Assembly (NCBI GenBank): GCA_964620345.1
Contig: CAZUHK010000021.1
Span: 1 to 25,023 of the forward strand
Direction of reading: 5' to 3'
DNA from: CAZUHK01 sp964620345
Lineage (GTDB): Bacteria; Planctomycetota; Phycisphaerae; Phycisphaerales; Zrk34
Length of the DNA stretch: 25,023 nucleotides
The position numbers were made by a program, and so were the translations under genes. The notes under the pieces were generated by a model, which worked only from the letters and a program-made list of their open reading frames with translations, was not told the origin of the DNA and ran no database searches. This document shows positions 1 to 6,456 of this stretch, piece by piece. The first letter of the stretch is position 1. Every line of letters begins with the position of its first letter.

Positions 1-94
1 AGGTGTGATGCCGTCCGCACGCCCGCACACCTTGCCGCTGAAGCGGACAAGGTGTCGCACCCGACAGACACGACGTAACGCTGCAACCTGCTCT
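1..94. repeat. 94-bp dispersed hairpin repeat, copy 1 (gpmI 3' end)
   Basis: This stretch matches 22647-22740 without gaps at 86 of 94 positions. It contains an imperfect hairpin at 27-55 (arms ACACCTTG/CAAGGTGT and CCGCT/AGCGG, one bulged A). On the minus strand it follows directly on the gpmI coding region and overlaps the stop codon by two bases. The window edge cuts the element: the other copy has a second hairpin just outside this span, and base 1 here corresponds to the middle of that hairpin's right arm. It could act as a 3'-end or terminator hairpin, or be a small mobile intergenic element. Confidence 0.85.
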
Positions 95-1718
95 AGCCGA
101 TCAGCGATTCGCCGGTCATCTGTTCGGGCTTGTCCAGACCCATCAGCGACAGGGCCGTGGGGATGATGTCCGCCAGCCGCCCGCCGTCGCGCAGCGACAC
201 CCGCCGGTCGTCGGCGTAGCGGTCGTCGACGATGACGCACTCCACCGGGTACGTCGTGTGCGCGGTGTGAGGCGAGTCGTCCTGCGGGCTCCACATCTGC
301 TCGGCGTTGCCGTGGTCGGCGGTCACGATGAGTCGGCCGCCCTTGGCCAGTGTCTTGTCCACGATCGCGCCGACGCATTGATCGACCGTTTGGATCGCCG
401 CGACCGCCGCGTCCAGCTTGCCGGTGTGCCCGACCATGTCGCCGTTGGCGAAGTTCACGATCAGAATCGCGTAGTCCTCGTCCAGCGCCTCGAGCACCTT
501 GTCGCGCACGGCCGGGGCGCTCATCGCCGGCTGCAGGTCGTAGGTGGCCACCTTGGGCGACTGCACGATCTCGCGGCCCTCGCCGTCGAACGGCTCGTCG
601 CGGTAGTCGTTGAAGAAGAAGGTGACGTGCGGGAACTTTTCGGTCTCGGCGCAGCGGAACTGCCGCAGCCCCTTGGCCGCGATCCACTCGCCGGCGATGT
701 TCCGCATCTTCGGCGGCTTGGGGAACGCCACGCCGTCCACCAGTTTGTTCAGCTCCTGCTCGTAGGCGGTCAGGGTGACAAAGCACAGGTCGAGCTTGGC
801 GCCGCGGTCGAAGCCGGCCTCGCCGGTGTCGGGCGACGGCTTGACGTGGCCGTGAAACCGGTCCATGACGAACGCGCGGCTGATCTCGCGTGGCCGATCG
901 CCGCGGAAGTTGAAGAAGATGACCGAATCGCCGTCGGCGATGCGGGTCTCCTGCCAGTCGTCGCCGACGGTGCGGGGGGTGATGAACTCATCGCCGCTCT
1001 GGCTGTCGTTGGTGGGGTTGTCGTAATAGTCCTGCACGGCGTCGGCCGCGGCCTTGAAGTGCGGCACGTTGGCGTCCCGGCCGGTGAGCAGGTCGTAGGC
1101 CCGCTGCACGCGCTGCCAGCGGTGGTCGCGGTCCATGGCGTAGTACCGGCCGACGACGCTGGCCACCGCGCCCACGCCGGCCTTCTTGCAGTGACCTTCG
1201 ATCCTTTCGATAAAGCCCTTGCCGGTGAACGGGCCGGAGTCCCGGCCGTCGGTGAAGCAGTGAATCGCGAGCTTGTCGTGCCCCATCTTCGCGCACAGAT
1301 CGACGCAGCCGAACAGGTGACCCAGCAGCGAATGCACGCCCACGTCCGACGCCAGACCCATCACGTGAACGGTCGCGCCGTGGTCCTTGGCGCGTTGCAC
1401 GGCCTGCCGCAGCGCGTCGTTCTCGAAGAATGCGCCGGTGCGGATGGCCTTGGTGATGCGGACCGAATCCTGGTCGACGATGCGGCCGGCGCCGATGTTC
1501 TGATGGCCCACCTCGCTGTTGCCCATGGTGCCCTCGGGCAGGCCCACGTCTTCGCCGGAGGTGCGGATGAGCGTCCACGGGTAACATTTTTTTATCGCGT
1601 CTGCGTGTGGGGTGTCGGCGATTTTCACGGCGTTGAAGGCGTCGTGCTCGGGGTTGGGGTTCGTCCCCCAGCCGTCTCGAACGATGACGACCATGGGCGT
1701 GCGCGGCGAGTCGGACAT
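93..1718 (-). CDS. gpmI: 2,3-bisphosphoglycerate-independent phosphoglycerate mutase
   Basis: The enzyme interconverts 3-phosphoglycerate and 2-phosphoglycerate in cytosolic glycolysis/gluconeogenesis using two metal ions and a phosphoserine intermediate. The 541-aa product has the family's usual length (about 510-550). Visible motifs are RDGWG (metal ligand D15), MGNSEVGH with catalytic S68, TDGRD at 157-161, GRYYAMDRDHRW at 190-201, NFRGDRPRE at 270-278, NGDMVGHTG (D427, H431), TADHGNAEQM (D468, H469) and PHTAHTTYP (H487). I chose the ATG at 1718 because an AGAAAGG ribosome-binding site lies about 9 bases upstream; an in-frame extension to 1871 is upstream of the proposed promoter and has no homology-like sequence. 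It is monocistronic and divergent from the lysine-repeat gene. Its stop lies inside the 94-bp repeat. Confidence 0.97.
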   Translation of the reverse strand: MSDSPRTPMVVIVRDGWGTNPNPEHDAFNAVKIADTPHADAIKKCYPWTLIRTSGEDVGLPEGTMGNSEVGHQNIGAGRIVDQDSVRITKAIRTGAFFENDALRQAVQRAKDHGATVHVMGLASDVGVHSLLGHLFGCVDLCAKMGHDKLAIHCFTDGRDSGPFTGKGFIERIEGHCKKAGVGAVASVVGRYYAMDRDHRWQRVQRAYDLLTGRDANVPHFKAAADAVQDYYDNPTNDSQSGDEFITPRTVGDDWQETRIADGDSVIFFNFRGDRPREISRAFVMDRFHGHVKPSPDTGEAGFDRGAKLDLCFVTLTAYEQELNKLVDGVAFPKPPKMRNIAGEWIAAKGLRQFRCAETEKFPHVTFFFNDYRDEPFDGEGREIVQSPKVATYDLQPAMSAPAVRDKVLEALDEDYAILIVNFANGDMVGHTGKLDAAVAAIQTVDQCVGAIVDKTLAKGGRLIVTADHGNAEQMWSPQDDSPHTAHTTYPVECVIVDDRYADDRRVSLRDGGRLADIIPTALSLMGLDKPEQMTGESLIG

Positions 1719-1753
1719 GGCGTTTGGCCTTTCTTTTAGCGGGTGCAAACGCG

Positions 1754-1782
1754 ATTGTAGAACCGTCGGCGCAGCGCTACAA
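1754..1782 (-). promoter_or_regulatory. Putative sigma-70-type promoter of gpmI
   Basis: Read on the minus strand: TTGTAG at 1782-1777, a 17-base spacer, and TACAAT at 1759-1754 (five of six match to the -10 consensus). Transcription would start near 1747, giving a leader of about 29 bases that carries the ribosome-binding site. Confidence 0.55.
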
Positions 1783-1895
1783 CGCGCCGCGCCTCGGACG
1801 TTCGCGCGCACGACGGGGCGCAGCGGTTGCGCTTTTCGCTCAAGAAGCGGCCGCGATGGGGACGATAACAACAGCGTCGTAGGGTAAAGATTTCA

Positions 1896-1925
1896 TTGAC
1901 ACCCGCTTCGCGCGAACAGTAGATT
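1896..1925 (+). promoter_or_regulatory. Putative sigma-70-type promoter of the lysine-repeat gene
   Basis: TTGACA at 1896-1901 is a perfect -35 box; TAGATT at 1920-1925 after an 18-base spacer is a four-of-six -10 box. Predicted start near 1932, leaving a leader of about 38 bases with the AAAGGAGA ribosome-binding site. Confidence 0.6.
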
Positions 1926-1969
1926 GACGTAGCGCTCTCCAACGGCTTCGTGAAAGGAGACACAAAGCC

Positions 1970-2239
1970 ATGGCTAAGAAGAAGACCACGAAGAAGAAGG
2001 CGACCAAGAAGAAGGCCACGAAGAAGAAGGCCGCCAAGAAGAAGACTGCGAAGAAGAAGGCGACCAAGAAGAAGGTCACCAAGAAGAAGGCGACCAAGAA
2101 GAAGGCCGCCAAGAAGAAGACCGCGAAGAAGAAGACCGCGAAGAAGAAAGCGACCAAGAAGAAGGCCACGAAGAAGAAGGCGACCAAGAAGAAGGCCACC
2201 AAACGGAAGGCCACGAAGAAAACCACCCGCCGCCGCTAA
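1970..2239 (+). CDS. Histone H1-like lysine-rich pentapeptide-repeat protein
   Basis: The 89-aa product is almost entirely tandem copies of a five-residue unit (two small residues, usually A/T, followed by KKK), about 16 units, ending in TTRRR. There is no globular domain, signal peptide or membrane segment. Such extreme basic repeats occur in histone H1-like and bacterial nucleoid-associated tails, so cytoplasmic DNA or RNA binding and compaction is the likely role; this is inference from charge and composition. The ATG at 1970 has a good AAAGGAGA site about 10 bases upstream, its own promoter, and an intrinsic terminator, so it is a monocistronic and probably well-expressed gene. The repeat DNA (AAG-rich 15-mers) could expand or contract by slippage. 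The antisense frames encode hydrophobic artefacts. Confidence 0.85.
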   Translation: MAKKKTTKKKATKKKATKKKAAKKKTAKKKATKKKVTKKKATKKKAAKKKTAKKKTAKKKATKKKATKKKATKKKATKRKATKKTTRRR

Positions 2240-2315
2240 ACCGGCGCGGGCCGGGTCGGCTCCGAACCTTAAACGACCCGGCAAGCCACGAGGCCCGTTG
2301 GAGCGCGAAGTGACG

Positions 2316-2350
2316 AAAGGCGTCGGCCGAGGCCGGCGCCTTTTCCTTTG
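2316..2350 (+). terminator. Intrinsic terminator of the lysine-repeat gene
   Basis: A 10-bp stem at 2319-2340 (one G-U pair, two-base loop GA) is followed by TTTTCCTTT. It lies about 80 bases after the stop and just ahead of the ferredoxin promoter, separating the two units. Confidence 0.85.
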
Positions 2351-2366
2351 CGCCGCCTGATCCCCG

Positions 2367-2394
2367 TTGCCCCGCGCCTGCGGCTCACTATACT
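2367..2394 (+). promoter_or_regulatory. Putative sigma-70-type promoter of the ferredoxin gene
   Basis: TTGCCC at 2367-2372, a 16-base spacer and TATACT at 2389-2394 (five of six). Predicted start near 2401 and a leader of about 35 bases. Confidence 0.6.
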
Positions 2395-2435
2395 GTTCGA
2401 GAAGTTCCCCCCGCCCTTTGCGAAGGAAGGTCGTT

Positions 2436-2693
2436 ATGCCTCACATCATCGCCGAGCCGTGCATCGGGACCAAGGACACCGCCTGCGTCGAGGTCTGCCC
2501 CGTCGATTGCATCCATCCGACCAAGGATGAGCCGGAGTTCGAAGATTCCGAAATGCTCTACATCGAGCCGGACACCTGCATCGACTGCGGCCTGTGCGTC
2601 GACGAGTGCCCGGTCAAGGCCATCTTCCCCGAAGAGGACCTGCCCGACGAGTGGCAGGAGTACATCCAGAAGAACGCCGACTACTACGCTTAA
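2436..2693 (+). CDS. 7Fe (3Fe-4S/4Fe-4S) ferredoxin
   Basis: Small soluble electron carrier, 85 aa. The N-terminal CIGTKDTACVEVCPVDC (C9, C17, C21, C25) matches the 3Fe-4S-binding half of Thermus/Bacillus/Azotobacter FdI-type ferredoxins; position 12 is Thr where Azotobacter FdI has its extra Cys. The second half, CIDCGLCVDECP (C48, C51, C54, C58), is the classic 4Fe-4S motif, with the two halves sharing ligands as in the family. The C-terminal PEEDLPDEWQEYIQKNA is also typical. The start at 2436 is preceded by AAGGAAGG at a 5-base gap; an in-frame extension to 2367 would overlap the promoter. It has its own promoter and terminator and no redox partner nearby. Confidence 0.95.
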   Translation: MPHIIAEPCIGTKDTACVEVCPVDCIHPTKDEPEFEDSEMLYIEPDTCIDCGLCVDECPVKAIFPEEDLPDEWQEYIQKNADYYA

Positions 2694-2720
2694 GCGGCGC
2701 CGCGAACCTCATCCATACCG

Positions 2721-2757
2721 ACAAGCCCGGCGCCGCGCGGCGCCGGGCTTGTTTGTT
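2721..2757 (+). terminator. Intrinsic terminator of the ferredoxin gene
   Basis: A perfect 14-bp stem (2721-2734 with 2739-2752, loop GCGC) is followed by TTGTT. It begins 27 bases after the ferredoxin stop. The gene beyond is on the opposite strand, so it may also end transcription of that gene, although its T-run favours the plus direction. Confidence 0.9.
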
Positions 2758-2788
2758 CCCGGCTGGTCGTGTGATGCGCGGCGCCGCA

Positions 2789-3280
2789 TCAATCCTCGTC
2801 GTCGATCGTCAGCGCCTCGAACGCCTCGTCATCGGGCAGGTCGTCGGCGCCGTCTTCGCGGAGCTCGCCGGCCTCAACGATCTGGCCGGGCATCGACGGG
2901 GCGTCGGCCGGTTCGGTCCAGTCCTCGGCGCTGGGCAGGTTCAGCTCGCTGGCCATGGTCTTGCGGTAGCCCAGCTTGCGGACGACTTCCAGCACCTCGG
3001 TCCAGGTGGGGAAGGTTTTGTGGTTGGCGCTCTTGAAGGCGTTGATGGCCATGACGAACAGGAACTGCTCGTCGGTGAACTCGCCTTCCTCGGCGGCGCG
3101 GTTGAATTCGGGTCTGCGTCGGCCCGGGCCGCGCAGGCGCTTGAGGCCCGAGGCGTCCCGCCGGTCCAGACCGCTGCGGCGATCGACGACGCTGCGGCCG
3201 CGGGCCGGGTCGCCCGTGTCGGCGCGGCGGTCGGCGGGGGGGTCGGTCGAAGTGGGCTTGCCGGACGTCGAATCGCTCAT
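2789..3280 (-). CDS. Conserved hypothetical protein, planctomycete type
   Basis: 163 aa, soluble. The N-terminal 25 residues are disordered-looking (S/T/P/D), followed by an Arg-rich segment with RRSGLDRRD and GPGRRRPE (about 33-58), a compact core at about 59-125 containing EGEFTDEQFLFVMAINAFK and FPTWTEVLEVVRKLGYRK, and an acidic tail ending DDED. I recognise the core as the sort of uncharacterised protein found across planctomycetes, but I know of no assigned function; RNA or DNA contact through the Arg-rich stretch is possible. The start at 3280 has AAGAGGAG 7 bases upstream. It lies 64 bases downstream of the acidic 78-aa gene on the same strand and is probably co-transcribed with it. 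Confidence 0.8.
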   Translation of the reverse strand: MSDSTSGKPTSTDPPADRRADTGDPARGRSVVDRRSGLDRRDASGLKRLRGPGRRRPEFNRAAEEGEFTDEQFLFVMAINAFKSANHKTFPTWTEVLEVVRKLGYRKTMASELNLPSAEDWTEPADAPSMPGQIVEAGELREDGADDLPDDEAFEALTIDDED

Positions 3281-3344
3281 CGCACGCTCCTCTTGCCAGC
3301 CGAGCCGCGAGGCCGGCCGCGTGACGAACGCGCATCAACCGGCC

Positions 3345-3581
3345 CTACAGCTCCTCGTCTTCGTCGAGGTCGAACTCGTCTTCGTCGTCGAGGTCGTCTT
3401 CCAGGTCGAAGTCTTCCTCGTCGTCGAAGTCCTCGTCGAAGTCGTCGAAGTCTTCTTCGTCTTCTTCGTCAATATCCTCGTCCGGCTCAAGGTCTTCGTC
3501 GTGCAAACGCGGCGCTTGTGTCCACGCGCCCCAGGTGTGCCGTTCGTCGAGCGGATCGGATTCGAGCAGACGCCTTGGCAT
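3345..3581 (-). CDS. Small extremely acidic protein
   Basis: 78 aa. Residues 1-27 (with a LDERHTWGAWT segment) have ordinary composition; from about residue 28 to the end nearly every residue is D or E with F, L or I at intervals. No signal peptide or membrane segment. The start at 3581 has CGGAG about 8 bases upstream and lies behind a good promoter. The function is unknown. Such D/E tails can bind basic proteins, divalent cations or mimic nucleic acid; this is inference only. It is the first gene of a probable two-gene unit with the 163-aa protein. Confidence 0.75.
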   Translation of the reverse strand: MPRRLLESDPLDERHTWGAWTQAPRLHDEDLEPDEDIDEEDEEDFDDFDEDFDDEEDFDLEDDLDDEDEFDLDEDEEL

Positions 3582-3692
3582 GATCAGACTCCGTGTGCGT
3601 GGCTCAGCACGGGCACCGATTACCGGACCGCGCGCCGCGGCACGCCGATCCCGAGTGTCCGCCCGGCGTCGGGTTGCCGGGGGGATGGCGGT

Positions 3693-3720
3693 AAACTAAC
3701 CTAAGTCTTCGCCGTGTCAA
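3693..3720 (-). promoter_or_regulatory. Putative promoter of the acidic-protein unit
   Basis: On the minus strand, a perfect TTGACA at 3720-3715 is followed after 16 bases by TAGTTT at 3698-3693 (three of six). This would give a leader of about 105 bases to the ATG at 3581. The rest of the gap 3582-3796 shows no gene. Confidence 0.45.
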
Positions 3721-3796
3721 CACCGTTTTGGCCCCATGCGGCCGGGGCTTTGCCGCCCTTCGCCCCGCCGCCGATGCGGGCCATCCGGAGCCCCGT

Positions 3797-4321
3797 GTGT
3801 CCTCGCCTTCCACACCACCGGCCGGCCCCGCGCCGCTCGCCGCCGCCGCCCTCGCCGCCTGGCTGCTGCCGGGCCTGGGCCACGTGCTCGTCGGTCAACG
3901 CAAGCGAGGCCTGGTCATCATGGTCGCCCTCGTGTCGCTCTACCTTGCCGGCCTGCTGATCGGCGGCATCGACGTGATCGACCGCCGCGAGGACCGCCTC
4001 TGGTACGTCGCTCAGGTCATGGCCGGCCCGGCCACCATCGCGATCGACACGCTCCACCAGCACCTCAAGCAACGCGCCCTGGAAAAACAACGCACCAGCG
4101 TCTTCCCCGCCCGCCCGCCCCGGGCGTACGAGGTGTCGGCCTACACCGTCTCGATCGGCCGGGTCAACGAGATGGGCACGCTCTACTGCGCCCTGGCGGG
4201 GCTGCTGAACCTGCTGGTGATCATCGACCTGGCGTGGATCGACCCGCGGCGCGACCGCGCCGCCACGCCCCCGCCGGCGCTGCGCGGCCACGTGCTGACG
4301 CGGCAGGACGCCGCGCCATGA
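3797..4321 (+). CDS. DUF6677-like polytopic membrane protein
   Basis: 174 aa with three hydrophobic segments at about 10-30 (containing AAWLLPGLGHVLVGQRKRG), 36-58 (VIMVALVSLYLAGLLIGG) and 126-147 (LYCALAGLLNLLVIIDLAWI). The LPGLGH..xGQ..RG motif and the IGGIDVIDRREDRLWY stretch match what I recall of the planctomycete-specific DUF6677 family, which has no known function. I chose the GTG at 3797 because GGAG sits 6 bases upstream and the protein then begins right before the first membrane segment; an ATG at 3728 would add 23 unlikely residues. The stop overlaps the start of the next gene by four bases (ATGA), implying coupled translation and a shared complex. Confidence 0.85.
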   Translation: MSSPSTPPAGPAPLAAAALAAWLLPGLGHVLVGQRKRGLVIMVALVSLYLAGLLIGGIDVIDRREDRLWYVAQVMAGPATIAIDTLHQHLKQRALEKQRTSVFPARPPRAYEVSAYTVSIGRVNEMGTLYCALAGLLNLLVIIDLAWIDPRRDRAATPPPALRGHVLTRQDAAP

Positions 4322-4566
4322 TGCACGCCGCGCTGCTGTTGATCCCCACGCTCGCCTGGCGGCCGTTCCTCGATCCGCTGCCGCTGCACCAGGTGTGGAT
4401 GGTGCTGCTGATCCCCCTGGCCGCGGTGATCGCCGTGGTCTACAAAACGCTCAAGCTCGACGACCTCGACGAGCTGGCCCACCAGGCGACGCGGCTGACC
4501 GGCCTGATCGTCCTGAGCATGATCGCCGCCGCCGCGGGGCTGTGGGTGCTGACCGAGCTGGTGTGA
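4318..4566 (+). CDS. Small two-segment membrane protein partner of the DUF6677-like protein
   Basis: 82 aa. It has hydrophobic segments at about 26-42 (VWMVLLIPLAAVIAVVY) and 62-80 (GLIVLSMIAAAAGLWVL) separated by a charged cytosolic-looking loop KTLKLDDLDELAHQA. Starts ATG at 4318 or the adjacent ATG at 4321 are both possible; the former overlaps the preceding stop as ATGA. I recall the pairing with a DUF6677 gene from planctomycetes, but no function is known. It ends only 10 bases from the convergent terminase stop, with no terminator between. Confidence 0.75.
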   Translation: MMHAALLLIPTLAWRPFLDPLPLHQVWMVLLIPLAAVIAVVYKTLKLDDLDELAHQATRLTGLIVLSMIAAAAGLWVLTELV

Positions 4567-4576
4567 GCCCGCCGCT

Positions 4577-6025
4577 TCAATAGTCGCGCCGTTCGATGCG
4601 GCCGCGGCTTCGTTCGAGGTTGATCGCCAGGTAGCGCAGCGCGTCGATCGCGTGGTCGTGGCCGTCCTTGACCGGCGTGGGGTTGCGCGGCTGGTCGGGG
4701 TCGAAGTGGTAGGCCTCGATGCTGCGGATGAGCGACGTGCAGCGCGGGTGGATGAGCAGTTGCGGGCCGAGCGCGGCGTCGGCGGGGGTCAGGCGACGGC
4801 GGAGCAGTTCGATGCCCGCGTCGATGCGCGAGCCGGCGTGGCGCACGCGGTAGCCGGCGGCGCCGAGCACCGCGACGTTGGACGCGCCGGTCTGATCGTT
4901 GCGCGCCCGGCCGGCCGGGTCCACCCCCACCCACGCCGGCCAAGGCCAGTCACGCCGCCCCAGTGCCGTCACGTGCTGCTCGAGCGTGCGGTCGGATTGC
5001 ACGTACTCATCGATCACCTCGAGGCAAAGTCCCCCGGCACTGGGCCGCAGTTGCGCCCAGAGCATGACGAACGGATTGCGCATGCCGAAGTCGACCCCGC
5101 CGACCCATTGCAGCTTCGGCTCGGCGTCGAGCGGGCGGACGTGAATCGCCGGGTCGAACGTGGGGAAGACCAGGTTGCTCGTGCTCGGGCGTTTGCAGAG
5201 CATCTCGCTGTCGAACGCCTCGCGGCTGGCCCTGGCCTGCTGGGCGAGCACGTCGGCGACGGGCAGGAACCCCGCCGCCGCCTTCGCCGCCCCGCCGCAG
5301 GCCGGCCAAAGCGAGCAGCCCTGGCAGGCGCGCCACGGCTCGCAGCGGTCGATCACGTCCATCGCGCACCACCGCAGCACGCGCCACGCGCCGCGGCCGC
5401 CGGCGGCGGTGGTCAGCTCGTGCATCAGGCCGTAGGGCCGGTGCATCGTGCTCATCGCTTCGACGCCGCCGCGGACCAGCGTGTCGCCGCACCACTTGCT
5501 GCGGGTGACGAACTGCGCCGCCCGCCACCGCTCGCGGTCGAACAGATCGACCTCATCGCAGCGGAGCTTCTGCACGCGCCGGCCGCGGATCGAGGTGTCC
5601 GACTGCGCCGCCAGCTCGACGCGGCTGCCGTTGGTCAGTCGCGCCCCGCGCTGGGTGAGTTTGCCGGCCACCAGCCCGCGCAGGCCCGGCCGGTCCAACA
5701 GGTCGCGCAGGTATTCGTACATGCGCTGGGATTGATCGAAGCTGCCGCCGAGGATGCACACCGCGATGCCGGGCTTGAAGACCAGGTCCAGCAGCGTGGC
5801 GACGGCGCCGTAGAACGTCTTGCCCCCGCCGCGGTTGGCCCAGACCAGCGCATCGGGCGCGTGGTCGAAAAAGGCGTGTTCGAGATAATCCATCGGGCAG
5901 GCGTGGCCGGGGCAATGCGCGTGGTCGGGCACGTCGAGCTCCAGCGTTGCGCGCACCCAGCCGCGCAGCTCGGCCCGGGTGGTGGGGCGCACGTCGATCA
6001 AGGCCCGGCTCAGCGCGGCGGTCAA
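4577..6025 (-). CDS. Phage terminase large subunit (ATPase plus nuclease)
   Basis: 482 aa, the usual size of a DNA-packaging motor subunit that pumps DNA into a procapsid and cuts it. The ATPase half shows ANRGGGKT (63-70, Walker A), KLRCDEVD (153-160, D157/E158 Walker B) and MSTMHRP near 191 (coupling motif). The RNase H-like nuclease half shows GVDFG (D312), GVDPAGR (D369) and GHDHAIDALRY (D457, D461), so all acidic catalytic positions are present. Between them is a Cys cluster (C220, C228, C234, C237, C243), possibly metal-binding. I chose a TTG start at 6025: GGAGG lies 7 bases upstream and the codon overlaps the previous stop as TTGA. The nearest ATG (at the M in CPMDYLEH) would delete 44 residues. 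No procapsid gene accompanies it. Confidence 0.9.
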   Translation of the reverse strand: MTAALSRALIDVRPTTRAELRGWVRATLELDVPDHAHCPGHACPMDYLEHAFFDHAPDALVWANRGGGKTFYGAVATLLDLVFKPGIAVCILGGSFDQSQRMYEYLRDLLDRPGLRGLVAGKLTQRGARLTNGSRVELAAQSDTSIRGRRVQKLRCDEVDLFDRERWRAAQFVTRSKWCGDTLVRGGVEAMSTMHRPYGLMHELTTAAGGRGAWRVLRWCAMDVIDRCEPWRACQGCSLWPACGGAAKAAAGFLPVADVLAQQARASREAFDSEMLCKRPSTSNLVFPTFDPAIHVRPLDAEPKLQWVGGVDFGMRNPFVMLWAQLRPSAGGLCLEVIDEYVQSDRTLEQHVTALGRRDWPWPAWVGVDPAGRARNDQTGASNVAVLGAAGYRVRHAGSRIDAGIELLRRRLTPADAALGPQLLIHPRCTSLIRSIEAYHFDPDQPRNPTPVKDGHDHAIDALRYLAINLERSRGRIERRDY

Positions 6026-6456
6026 TGCTCGGCCTCCGCGCCGCCGAGCCGTTCGAGCTGCGCCAGCACCTGCGCGGTGTTCAGCGCTTCGGGCGTGTCG
6101 GTCGGCACCGCCGCGCTCGCCTTGCCGGCGCGCGGCTCGCCCAGGTCGGCCTTGATCAGGTCCACCGCGGCCTTGCGCGCCAGCTCCGGGTCCTCGGTCT
6201 GGTCGGCCAGTTGCACCAACCGGGCGATCGCATGCACCTGGTAGCGGCTTAAGAAACTCTCCACGCGACACCGGCCCAGCAGCCGCAGCGCCGCGGCGAT
6301 GCGGCCGAACCGCGGCTCATCGGCCAACGCCGCCAACTCCGGCAAGCTCACCCCAAGCGCGTCGGCGACCTGTCGCAAATCCTGCTCGCCTTCGTGCATA
6401 CGCCCGATCAGCTCGACCAGCGCCGGCGACGATGGGGTGTTGGCTTCATCGCTCAT
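6022..6456 (-). CDS. Small helical HTH protein, possible terminase small subunit
   Basis: 144 aa, predicted all-helical. Residues 26-50 (DLRQVADALGVSLPELAALA) look like a helix-turn-helix; 51-105 form long helices including ELARKAAVDLIKADLG, and the tail (about 107-144) is Ala/Pro-rich with a final helix AQVLAQLERLGG. Position immediately before and overlapping the large subunit, size, and the order DNA-binding head then helices and tail fit a terminase small subunit that selects the DNA to be packaged. The sequence alone does not prove it; another DNA-binding accessory is possible. The start at 6456 has AAAGGAG about 9 bases upstream and overlaps the ParB-like gene by 11 bases. Confidence 0.6.
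   Translation of the reverse strand: MSDEANTPSSPALVELIGRMHEGEQDLRQVADALGVSLPELAALADEPRFGRIAAALRLLGRCRVESFLSRYQVHAIARLVQLADQTEDPELARKAAVDLIKADLGEPRAGKASAAVPTDTPEALNTAQVLAQLERLGGAEAEH

Noticed and set aside
258..1739. Plus-strand open frame of 493 codons across gpmI
   Set aside because: Exact antisense of a clear gpmI; its valine/arginine/histidine-rich composition is typical of a complementary frame in high-GC DNA.
1970..2236. Possible CRISPR array or minisatellite
   Set aside because: The 15-base periodicity is codon-based (pentapeptide), with no spacer/repeat alternation.
1736..2284. Minus-strand leucine/phenylalanine-rich frames that look like membrane proteins
   Set aside because: They are complements of the AAG-rich lysine repeat, which turns KKK into FFF/LLL; the plus-strand gene has promoter, ribosome-binding site and terminator.
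4567..4576. Attachment site at the left edge of the cassette
   Set aside because: The gap is 10 bases and I found no matching direct repeat on the right side in 9881-10711.
4652..6244. Plus-strand open frame of 530 codons
   Set aside because: Antisense to the terminase, whose ATPase and nuclease motifs are unambiguous.
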